DNA of 64,000 nt from Botryosphaeria dothidea (lineage: Eukaryota > Ascomycota > Dothideomycetes > Botryosphaeriales > Botryosphaeriaceae), in NCBI GenBank assembly GCA_011503125.2, contig WWBZ02000033.1:3844001-3908000 (forward strand), in the 5' to 3' direction. The notes beneath the pieces are model-generated. The model did no database searches and had not been told where the DNA came from. It worked only from the letters and a program-made list of their open reading frames with translations. Within the stretch, counting starts at the first letter, position 1. The number at the start of each line of letters is the position of its first letter. The translations under genes were made by a program, and so were the position numbers. This document shows positions 43,901 through 53,020 of this stretch, in pieces.

Positions 43901-46150
43901 CTTTCCGAAGGTAGGTTTCGATATATTCCTTAAGTACTTAGAGTTCTTTTTCTAATAGGGAGTATAGGGGTCCGAATTTAGGTGTTATTTCGGGGATTAG
44001 AAGTATCTTATAATCCTACGGCTGGTGTTTAGGTAATATATTCTCTTTAGTTTTTTCCGTAAAGAGGTCGAAGTATCGATACCGAAGGGGTACGTAGTCT
44101 AAGGGGTTCTTTGGTTTAGCGGAGCTAACTTATCTTAAGTCGTATCTTATACGTTCTCGGGGTTCTCGGGGTTTTAGGGTTTTCTAGGGTCTCTAGTTTT
44201 TTCTTTGGGGAAGGTAGGCGACTCTATAGGCCTACCGAACTTCTAGGGGTTATTATATCTCGATCTTAATTCCTTAGAGGGTAGCGCGTACCTAAAATAT
44301 TCTAGTAGGGTTGCCGTTCTTAACTTCTTTTCGAAGGGCTTTCTTAGAGATCTTGCTAACCCGAACTAGCTTACTCCGGGTTAACTGCGGGTGTATTATC
44401 GCCGCTATAGTGCTAAATAGCTACCGCGCCTCGTTCTTTTCTCTAGACCTAAACTTTACTTCTCCGGTTTCCTAATCGATATAGGGTTTCTATTTCCGGA
44501 GCTAGGGGAGCCCTAGAATAATATCGTATCCTAGGGTTTTTATAATATCTAGGTAGATTCTTTCTCGGTGTTTTCCTCGGGATAGTACGAGTCCTTATAT
44601 TTCTATAAGGATTAGCCCTCCTCTATATATACTAGGCGAGCTATCTACCGTAATAAGTTCGTAGGAGTATTCCTTCTCTCGGTATCGTATATTATATTTT
44701 TCTATAAAGCGGAGGTTAATATGGTTTCCTCCGTCTACTAAATTAATAAGGACTCTTACTCGTCGTCCGTTGGCGAGTATATTAATAACTAGGTGTTTAG
44801 CGTATTCGGCCGGGGGTTCCTAGTCTAGTAGTAGGGTATAGGATAATCTAATAGAGTTACCGGTCGTAGTTATAGTTACTTAAAGGGGCGCTAGGGGCTG
44901 CGCCTCTACCCGCCCCTAGGTTAGAGGCTTCTTTAGTTTTTTGCCTTAGGCTAGTATCTACTAGATTCTTTAGCTTCTTAGTAGACCTCGCACTTATCGT
45001 TAGTATAGTCGGCCTAGTGCTGTTTAGGGTAAGGGTCCTCGGGTTCGGCTATCTAAGTAGCTGTAGTCTAGCGTGTATTTCTAGGGTTAGAGGTTCCCTT
45101 ATATTATCGCGCGTAGTGTCCCTTCTTACCGCAGCGGAGGCAGAGATCCTTCTTACGGCGGCGGTCTTTCTCTTCCTAGGATAGGGGTCCCCTTATTTTA
45201 GTACTGTCGAGGTCTATAGGGTCGCTTAGGGGGGTAGTATACCTTAGTTATCTAGTGTTGGCGGTAGGCCGAGGCGTCCTTCCTGTTTCCCGTCGTCGAT
45301 TATATAGGCGCGTGTCGAGTTGGATGGCTACGCGAGTGACCTCTTGGTAGGATTCGGGTAGTTTAGTCCTAGCGAATTTATCCTTAATATTGTTCTTAAG
45401 CCCTTTATAGTATATTATTCTTAGGACGGGGTCGGGCTATTAGAGTCGGGAGGCGTATAGACGGAACTAGGTCGTATAGGTAGCCGCGGAGCTAGTTTGC
45501 TTAAGGGTCTGGATTCGATATACCGCGTCTTAGTATTGGTCCTTGTTCTCGAAGGTTTCTCGGAGGTTTTTTATAAAGGTATTAAAGCTAAGGAAGAGCT
45601 TAGTTGTTTCTTTATATTAGTCTACCTTTCCGAAGTCTTCTTAGTAGGGTTCGAACTATCGGGCTGCGTTGCCGCGGAGGTATAACCTAGCGAAGAAGAT
45701 TTTCTAAGTGTTATTTTAGAAGGCCGTTCCGAATAGGTGGAAGTAGGTGTTTAGTTGGCGTAGGAACTCGTCTAGCTTGCTTCGGGTGCCGTTAAAGGTA
45801 TCTAGTTCTTTAACTTTAAACTTGGGGTTGTACGTCTGGGTAGGAGTATTTTCGGTGGGGGTTGGCGTAGGGATTCGTGTAGTACGATTGATAGAGAAGG
45901 CTTGTCCCCTAATAAAGTATTCTAGAAGAACCTGGCCGTAATCTTCCGATGCGTCTAGTAGGAGTCGAGGTCTACTAATATCGCGAGATAGGGAGGCGAC
46001 GCCTATGGCATAGGCCTCCGTGATAAGGATACGGGTTTCTAGGTTAGGTATGCCAGGGATGATCGGTCTGATGTTGTTTATTTAGTCCTCCTTATTAGGG
46101 AGCGAGGCGCGGATCTCGGTCTAGGTTATTATAGTTAGTTTTTGTCGTAG
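40925..46150 (-). pseudogene. gypsy-3 gag-pol, RIP-mutated
   Basis: The minus strand shows, from right to left: Gag with the zinc knuckle C-L-R-C-G-K-K-G-H-Y at about 45105-45150; reverse transcriptase Y-L-D-D at about 43511-43530; RNase H and integrase regions; and a chromodomain with Y-L-(I/V)-K-(W/stop)-K-x-Y-E-D near 41040 and T-(W/stop)-E-P after it. The right part keeps more intact codons than the left. No complete frame remains. Confidence 0.8.
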
Positions 46151-46193
46151 AGGGTTTTTCTTACCTTCGGTGCCTATAAGGTGGTGGTTAAAG

Positions 46194-46613
46194 TATTACG
46201 CTAAGCCTTGGGAGTAAGGGAACCTAAGGGACTTAGGTATCGGGGGGGGTGCGCAGCGTCTAAGGGTTTTGCTACCGCTATCGGGATGTTACTCGTGCAG
46301 GGGGATAGTAGCCGTAGCTAGGCAGGGAAGGTAAACAAGGTAGGTGTTTAAGTAATAATTAGAATTGACCACGAAGGTCCTATCTACTGTAAACGAATGT
46401 GGTCTATATACTATAATTGGCCGGTGGTTGGCTAGACTATAGTGTTAGTATGGATAGTAGGGTGGCCAATGGCTAAGGGTGATCTACTTCTGGGGGTCGG
46501 GCTTGCTGGCCGCCCAAATAGGTCAAGCGTGTTTCGGGGTTCGGCACGTAATAATCCGATCCCGCTTATGAGTTTCTGCTGTACCGCTTGCTCTACTTCC
46601 TAGGCCCGTAACA
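46194..46613 (-). repeat. gypsy-3 5' LTR (lightly RIPped)
   Basis: 420 bp retaining many CA/TG that are TA in 39652-40071, for example GATGTTACTCGTGCAG here against GATATTACTTATATAG there. Confidence 0.92.
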
Positions 46614-47560
46614 CGAGGGCCTTATAGTAGGGATAGTATCTTAGATAGTATCTTAGATAGTCTTCTAAAGCTACTTAGTAAAGTAGTTTAGGTCCTCTTC
46701 TATTATTAGTGGGAGGCCCTCTAGGCCTTAGATCCTAGGCTAGAGTATCCTATTAACTTTTTCCTAGTCTACTTTCTTCTACTAAGGTCTAGGGGAGGGT
46801 TAGATTACTAGGGTAGGGGAAGTATCGAATATGGTGAGGATAGGTAGGTGGTTAGAGGAGGATTCTAGCTCTGGGGGGATTCTATAGTATAAGATTCTCT
46901 CCTCTAGCTAGTAAGAGGTAAAGATAAGGTCTAGGGTGCTTTTACTGTTATTAGTCCTTCTAGTAATAGTTCCCCTAGGTAGTATAAGATTGAGGTTAGC
47001 TGTTATAGCTATCTTAATTAGACTATCGGCAAGGCTGTGGTATATAGGGGAGGTAATGCCTCCCTAGAGGGGGTGATGTAGGTTAAAGTCCCCGAGGAGA
47101 ACGTGTTCTCCTTGCCTACTAAGGGCTCCTAGAAGGAGGGAGAGTATTTCTAGGAAGGTACTAGTATGGGATAGTGGTACTAGATTGTAGCAGTTGTGTA
47201 TATAGATGCTGCGTGACTTAGTAGTAATAGTAAGGGTAATAAGGTCTGGGGAGTGTACAGTTTCCTGCTATAATTCTGGGGCTAGAGCCTTGCTTATAAG
47301 GAAGCAGGTTCTTACCTCACCCTCCTGGGGGAAGACTGTATAGTAGGCTGGGTGCCTTGCTGTGGTTTTAATCTTTAGATTCCTCTAGGGTTCCTGAAGG
47401 GCTAGGATATGGTGGGTTCTTAGGTCTAGCTCCTTAAAGAGGGGAAGCATAACTTTATCCTTACTCTTATTTATATTGTACTATAGGATGGAGAGTGTAG
47501 TTGTCTCTATTATTAGGTCTTATTTATTACTATGTCGGGCTGCGTAGGGTTAGGTATACT
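46614..47560 (-). pseudogene. LINE E endonuclease region (start of ORF2)
   Basis: Near 47050-47100 the minus strand reads L-L-G-D-F-N-L-H-H-P-L-stop-G-G-I, the APE-type endonuclease box of Tad-like LINEs in which W (TGG) has become TAG. Other isolated TAG codons interrupt the frame. The sequence resumes from the reverse transcriptase block at 38536-39651 across gypsy-3. Confidence 0.8.
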
Positions 47561-47869
47561 GTCTTGAGTAGCAGGGATAGTTTCCCCATTTTCTCCAGGG
47601 TTTTCTCCATTAGCATGCTGGGAGCTGCGTAGTCTAGTGCTGGTAAAGGTTAACTGGCTAGGTGGAGGTGGTCTGCTAAGGTCCCTTGGCCTGCCTGGGC
47701 CTCTCTTAGGTTCCTCTTGCCTTGGTCTCTTCCTAGACTTTACAAGGGTCTAGCCTTCCTGTGCCTGCTGTTGAGAGTCCTAGGGCCTCTCTCTGTGTCC
47801 TCCCGGGTTTACCAGCCGGGCCTGGGTGGCCCTAGTCTGGTTTGCCTTGCGGGTAGGGCAGGAGTTACT

Positions 47870-49013
47870 CTATGCCGTGTGCTTTTGGTTGCAGTTGGCA
47901 CACTGGGTTTCCTCCTTAGTACAGTCCCTGGTGTTATAGCTACTAGCACACTGGCCACACCTAGGTTCCTTCCTGCAGTGCGTTGCTATATGTCCATAGG
48001 CCTGGCAGTTGTAGCACTGGGTGACTATGAATATAGGGCTATAGAACTCTGCAGTGTGGAGGGAGAAGTTGCAAAGCACTCCCCTTTCAATTAGCTGGTT
48101 GGCTGCCTCTGGGTTAGTGGTACTAAGGATTACTGCTGAGTGTATCTTTCCTTTAGGGAGCTTCTTTTTTAGCCAGGCCAGCTTGGTAATCTGTAGGCTT
48201 GGATGTAGCGACCTGTTCTGCTCCTGTAGGGTGCTGGCAGCCTGTGGTTCAGCAGGGTCAATTCCCTCAAGAGGGACATTGTGTACCAGGACTGAGTATA
48301 GCTGCTGGTTTGGTCGGATCTCCTGGCCCAGCCCAGCTGTCCATTCTTGGTCTCTGAGTAGGTCTGTCAGCAAGGACCTTCTTACAGGCAAAGCTCTTGC
48401 CTGCCTGAATCTTCTGGATAATGGCCTGGTTTGAGAGTAGGGCAACTGCCTCCCTGGTGGCTGGTTCAGAGAGGTGCAGGGTGATTTTAGTGGTGATGGG
48501 GGGTGTGGAGGCTTTTGGGGGGGACTGGGCTACAATCTGTGACTATTTAGGCATAGCAGGCTGTAATGGCTGGTGTACTGCCTTCTTTACCTGTCTGATC
48601 TCATCCAGGATGTCCTTAAGGTCCGGTTCCTTAGCGTGGGCCCTTTGGATGGTGGTGGCGTAATCCTGGAAGATTGTCTTGGCGGTCGTGAAAAAATTTT
48701 CTAGCTAGGGAGAGAGAGCTGAGAGGTCACTACCTGGTATCTGTAAGGCTTGGTTAAGGTTGTCTAGTGTTTTGATGGCTCTATTGATGTATTCTACACT
48801 AGTTTGAGGTCCTCTAGTGGTCTTGGGGGGTTGTTGGGGATAGTTGTTGAGGGTGGTCTGGGGGAGGCTTCCTCCCCCTTCCTGGCCCTCTCCTTCCACC
48901 ACATCGCTGCTGCAGCTATTGGGGGCACTGCTATAGGCCTTGTAAGGTCTAAGAGGGTCCCTAGGACCCTCTTCTAGCGCCGTAGCTTGAGGTCGATTTT
49001 TTGGTGCGGTCAT
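47870..49013 (-). pseudogene. LINE E ORF1, partly preserved nucleic-acid-binding protein
   Basis: The ORF1 start survives as ATG at 49013 (M-T-A-P-K-N), giving 102 intact codons to 48705. A TAG then interrupts and the frame reopens for 191 codons, 48445-47870. That part ends with zinc knuckles: C144, C147, H152, C157 of the segment (C-x2-C-x4-H-x4-C), a second in which the H position reads Y (CAC to TAC), and a third C-x-x-C...H. Such knuckles in ORF1 bind the LINE RNA. The same start and knuckles can be traced in mutated form in copies A, B and C, so this is the best template for the family. Confidence 0.85.
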
Positions 49014-49022
49014 GTTTTTTCC

Positions 49023-49036
49023 ACTAAGCTAATATA
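49023..49036. repeat. Right target-site duplication of the outer LINE E
   Basis: ACTAAGCTAATATA, identical to 881-894. This marks the exact border between the transposon nest and the gene region; the following ~100 bp are the 3' flank of the arylsulfotransferase-like remnant. Confidence 0.9.
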
Positions 49037-49140
49037 CTATCTAATAATAGATAACGGAGATAATTAAGCTTATTTTCCATTAACTCTGAATGAAGCCGAC
49101 CACTATCTCCGAATTATCAATGCATGACCGGTAAAACTGC

Positions 49141-49787
49141 TCACATGGGGATCCTTCCAGCTGAAGAGCGTCTAGTAAGGCGCCCCAAGATATATCCAGC
49201 CACTGCCATGATGAGCACCCCCAGTAGTGTGTTAAGCCATAGCATGTCCTCGCCAGGCGAAATGCGGACCTCAAGTTCAGGAGCAGCTACATTGGAGTTA
49301 TACCATTGTACCTGCTGCATCGTGCAATGCGACCGACCGCAGGTACTTCTCAAAGACGTTGGGGGCATGACGACTGGCTGCACCACTGACCGCCCAAGCA
49401 CGTGACCCCCTTTGTCGAGACCTTCGACAAGGCCTGCGGCAACATGCATCCGGGCCTCAAAATGCGTTTCGAAGCCACGCTTATCCACCTTTTCCAAAAT
49501 AATATTTTCGCCGCCTTCCCCTTCCGAGGCATAGACGTTCCACGCGGAAATTTCCGTCGCGCCGTTCCAGCTTATGTAGAAGTGGCTCGGGTTGGATTCG
49601 TTAAGCGCATAGATGTACAAGTCCGGATTGGAGCGGGGCCATCCTTTCCACGGCGACTTCGCCGTGCGGTAGATGAGCGCTTCTGTGTCCGCAAACGCGA
49701 TATCCAGGACTCGATCACCCTTTGGCGTGAACTCGCTGAATTCAGCGATGCCGGCCCAACTGACAAAGCGGTTGCCGTCAGGGCATG
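49141..49787 (-). pseudogene. 5'-truncated arylsulfotransferase-like protein
   Basis: About 215 codons remain open on the minus strand, ending TGA at 49141. The sequence fits the C-terminal part of fungal arylsulfotransferase-family proteins: P-D-G-N-R-F-V-S-W-A-G, then F-S-E-F-T-P-K-G-D, S-W-N-G-A-T-E-I, and a C-terminal hydrophobic segment (M-L-W-L-N-T-L-L-G-V-L-I...) followed by R-R, a likely membrane anchor. Family members are usually over 500 aa. Upstream of 49787 a TAG blocks the frame and no further matching sequence is seen on this strand up to 50.3 kb. The TAG could be an intron acceptor, but no plausible 5' exons follow, so truncation is more likely. LINE E inserted ~105 bp past the stop codon. 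Confidence 0.65.
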
Positions 49788-50354
49788 CCTACGCCGAGAT
49801 TGAAGCCGCGAAAGAATCCACGACTCGAAGATGTTGCAGTTCCCTCGGGAACTTGCTGAATGCGCAGCATATCCTTGCGTGCCTAGGGAGAGAAAACGAA
49901 GATGTAGAAGACTCTGATTTCTGAAGGTAGTAAATATGGTGGCTTAAATACATGACTGTTGGGTACAAATTGGGTAGAGTTAAGGTAGTGATTGGGCAGA
50001 TATTGGGCAGTGTTTTTAAGCACGGAGCAGGTTGGGTAGTAGGTAGGTGCCTGAATTGCCACCGTATGCCCAAGTGATGCCTAAACCGTTACAGAAGAAG
50101 GTTACCTTTATTGGACGACCTTCTTCCTGAACGGAAGCACACATGTTTCAAGACTCGATGATGTTTCGTAGCTTACCATTATACTTCCACGTTCTTATCT
50201 CTTGATTCGGTGGGCAAAAGCGGCAACTGACTCATTGAGGTCCTGTTCAACTTCGGTGACATGTTCCCGAGCAGTCCATATAGAGGCTACAAATAAGACC
50301 TTATTTTCTCGAGCGACCTGCCATATCAAACCAACAGCAAAACGCTTCAACATC
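49788..50354. other. Intergenic, no gene seen
   Basis: 567 bp with normal CA/TG content. It contains short repeats of ATTGGGCAG near 49990-50015. Minus-strand open frames here do not resemble any protein I recognise. It probably holds the promoter of the secreted protein at 50355. Confidence 0.4.
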
Positions 50355-50767
50355 ATGCACGTCCTCAACGCAAGCTCCGTTGTTGCCTACCTGCTTTTCA
50401 GCGTCACTGCCGCTGCTCCAATGGCCGCGGACACCAAGCAAATGGGCAAACGACTCGAGCACTATCAAGGCAACGAGCCGGTATGTCCTAAAAGAAATAT
50501 GCGGACCATGAACACCCGCGAGCTGATACGCGGGAGTAGATTCCAGGAGATGCGGCTATCCAGAAACGATCCTGGGACGCTTTTGATGACAACCATGGCA
50601 TAGCGGTTGATATTTCAGCCCGGGAGGACGGCACAGGCAGAGGTCCCAGCCTGCAACGCAAGAGCGCAGTTATATATGGCAACTGTTACGTTCCTCCCTG
50701 TCCCGGTCATGCAAAAGATAAAAGGTCAGAGCTTGTCGATGTCGTTGCCTCGCCAGCAGATTCGTAG
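50355..50767 (+). CDS. Small secreted protein with two KR processing sites
   Basis: join(50355..50480, 50540..50767), 117 aa. The ATG at 50355 begins a clear signal peptide (M-H-V-L-N-A-S-S-V-V-A-Y-L-L-F-S-V, cleavage near A-A-A-P). The intron 50481-50539 (59 bp) starts GTATGT, has GCTGAT as branch site and ends GAGTAG; removal keeps frame. The pro-region has Q-M-G-K-R and, 17 residues later, A-I-Q-K-R, both Kex2-type dibasic sites. The mature part carries only two cysteines (G-N-C-Y-V-P-P-C-P-G). An upstream in-frame ATG exists at 50202 but would bury the signal peptide. No family is recognised; a processed peptide or an effector-like protein are possible. It converges with the P450 gene, 155 bp apart. 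Confidence 0.65.
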
Positions 50768-50922
50768 GTTGAACGCTCGGGCTCGGTTATGTATCTGGGA
50801 TTAGGTCTGTTGTGTGACCGTCATATAACCATCATGTTAGCTCTGTACACTTGACATTTTTTCCGAAAATTTTTAATAAATAGTATTGGTATGTGACTGT
50901 CGCTGTTCTCTATCTGCACATC

Positions 50923-52555
50923 CTAACCCGTTATAAGCCCGAAACGACCTCCACCAGCCGTCACTGCGTACGCCCACACCGTTCCCTCGAATTCACGTCT
51001 GGCCTTAAACTGAACCGGAAACTCTCCTACGGGCAAATCGAAAGAAGCTGCTGCTGATTCAGGCGCACACTTGGACACTTCCCAACTGCCTCTCACGGGG
51101 ATGACGTCGTATCGGAGCAGGAGCATGGCCGTCAACGCCAGCACTTCGCCGGTAGCAAAATGCCTGCCCGGACATAGGCTTGGTGACATTCCGAATGCCA
51201 AGAACCCTGCCATTCTCCTTGACTCACGCTTGCCGTCCTTCATGAACCGCTTCGGGTTGAACACGTCCGAGTTGCTCCCCCAAAGTGACTCATTCCGATG
51301 GAAGGTGGGGCTGGGCATCTGAACAATAGAGCCTTCCTTGAGCAGGTACCGATCGTTCAATATCACATCTTCATAGACCATCCGCATGGGCAGAGCTCTC
51401 GATCGGTATCGGAGCACCTCTTGGAACGTGGAGACGAGTAGCTCACAGTTGTCGCGAATGTCTGCGAGGTCAACAGTGTGCACGCCGTCCTTCACGTGCA
51501 GTGCCCGCTCCTGGATCTCAGCACGGATCTCGGAGAGGAGGTCAGGGCGAGAGCAGATTTCGTAAAGCGTCCAGAACGATGCTGGGACAGTGTTCGAGAG
51601 CAGCCCGAGAGTCATTCCCCCTTCGAGCCGAGCTGTGTCCGCGAGCGTGGCGCCGGCGTCGTGCTGCTCTGTGAATCGGGCTTTCACCAGGGCCGAAGCA
51701 TCGTCAAGATCGCCGTTGTCGTAGTAGTTGATGAATGCTTGCACGAGCGCTTCCCGGGCTGTGTAGACTTTTGAAATCGTGAGTTGAGGCAGGATGCTAG
51801 TCATGAACTTTTCGAGGTTCTGCTCCACGGTCCTATCGCGACATCAGTTCGGACTCTACTTCAGTGGATGAGAACGTACCAGAAAGCATTCTCGAGACGT
51901 CGATTTTTGTATGGGTTCAGCTTCCCGTAAGCAGATTCTGTTGCTGCAGCAGTGATCGCATGTCTACACCATGCAACGAGGTCCTGTCCAGGGTCTGCAG
52001 CGGCGCCAATTTGGTCAACAGATATCTTCAGGTATGTGATCATCATCTCGTTCATGCGATCAAGGCCTTCGCCAAGTAGAGCTGGGGTCATGGCATGGGT
52101 GATTTTCATGCTCAAGCCGCCGCCGCCTTTCTGCTTTTCCTTGAGCAGGACCATCCCTGGGCCCTTGATGCCAAGGAATTGGCTTGAAGAGCAGTTGATG
52201 AAGAATTCGAAAGAGAGGGTCTGGCTGTTGCGCTGAACCGGAGAGATCAGATCCGGTGAGTTGATGACGTAGAACTTGGCTACAAGCAGGTCCAGAGTGA
52301 AGATAGGGATGTCCGGATGCGCGGCACTGTCATTATTACGATCTCAGCAGATTTATGTATGCTCAGGACGCTGTACCTAAGTTGAGCCGGGTAGTTTTGG
52401 CCATACCGGATGAAGCCGAGTAAATGGCCAACGAACGGGATCTTGTGACGAAGGGCAGGGGGTTCCCGGCCATCCTTAGCCGGTGCTCGGTGTGCGATGA
52501 AGATAGCAACAGCGCAGACCAAGGCGCACAAAGGGACGATGATGTTGGGTTCCAT
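50923..52555 (-). CDS. Cytochrome P450, CYP7/CYP8-like
   Basis: Complement of join(50923..51832, 51880..52326, 52377..52555), 511 aa. Intron 1 (52327-52376, 50 bp) and intron 2 (51833-51879, 47 bp, GTACGT, branch ACTGAT, ending ATAG) restore one frame. An N-terminal membrane anchor lies at ~5-22. Helix I has S-N-T-V-P-A-S-F-W (about 287-295) instead of the usual acid-T pair; the N-T-x-P-A-x-F-W form is typical of the CYP7/CYP8 group. The helix K E-x-x-R is E347-R350, and the haem loop F-G-M-S-P-S-L-C-P-G has the ligand C429. Expected to sit in the ER membrane and oxidise a hydrophobic, perhaps steroid-like, substrate using a P450 reductase. Substrate unknown; no biosynthetic partner genes are adjacent. 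Confidence 0.9.
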
Positions 52556-53020
52556 GCTGTCGAAGAGTCAGCGATGTGGCAGTTGGGAATGGGGTTGAGG
52601 CGCGGTCACAACATGGTTCTGAGAGGCGGTCACTGGTGTGCGTCTGATAAAAGTATCACAGGCCAAGAGGACCGAAACCTCCGTGCGCCCAAAATCCTAA
52701 ATAGTGCAAGTCCGCGAAGCCCCGCGCTCCTACGGCTGAATTTAGGTTTGGGGGATTGATGTGCATGCACGTCCTTATGAATTGTCGCTTAGTCGCTCTG
52801 TGGTTGATAAGCTTTATACTCTTTCCGTCAGCCCCACTTTCCCATGGCCATCTTCGAACAATGCATTCTCATCAGTTCCGGATGGTTCAAGTATACAGTA
52901 TATCAGGCCAGACTACCACTGAAGCTAGCTATCTTGCCGTCATCATGGGCACCTTGGTCCAGAACTTTGACATGGAATTGGAACTTGATCGCGTTTACTT
53001 TGTTGCTCGAGAGTCCATGC
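52556..53020. other. Intergenic, no gene seen
   Basis: 465 bp between the P450 start and the 3' end of the next minus-strand gene. It would hold the P450 promoter. Open frames on either strand are short and unremarkable. Confidence 0.4.

Larger units (their letters stand above)
39652..46613 (-). mobile_element. gypsy-3: RIP-degraded chromovirus on the minus strand
   Basis: 6962 bp with 420-bp LTRs (TGTTACG...CGTAACA where unmutated) and a probable 5-bp duplication CGAG(A/G). It is inserted in LINE E between the endonuclease and reverse transcriptase parts. Minus-strand order: Gag with a CCHC knuckle (about 45105-45150), reverse transcriptase I-Y-L-D-D-I-L-I-Y (about 43511-43530) and a chromodomain (about 40925-41065). 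Between the chromodomain and the 3' LTR it has ~850 bp carrying a plus-strand gene relic. RIP is strong at its left end and weak at its right end. Confidence 0.92.
895..49022 (-). mobile_element. LINE E: outer Tad-like non-LTR retrotransposon hosting the whole nest
   Basis: LINE E reads on the minus strand: 5' end at 49022, 3' tail at 895. Its own sequence survives in four blocks: 46614-49022 (ORF1 and endonuclease), 38536-39651 (reverse transcriptase), 7689-8650 (reverse transcriptase, F-I-D-D-T-like box near 8600-8625) and 895-1566 (3' end). Each block continues in the order seen in the uninterrupted copy C (31672-36814). It is more diverged from copies A, B and C than those are from each other. 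The 14-bp duplication at 881-894 and 49023-49036 brackets it. The three left blocks are RIP-saturated, while the right block still has many CA/TG. Confidence 0.9.

Noticed and set aside
47717..48434. Two plus-strand open frames of ~125 codons
   Set aside because: They lie opposite LINE E ORF1, whose minus strand carries three zinc knuckles.
1..49036. Centromere, subtelomere or CRISPR-like array
   Set aside because: All repeats resolve into named transposon copies with their target duplications. There are no short regularly spaced repeats and no telomere-type repeats.
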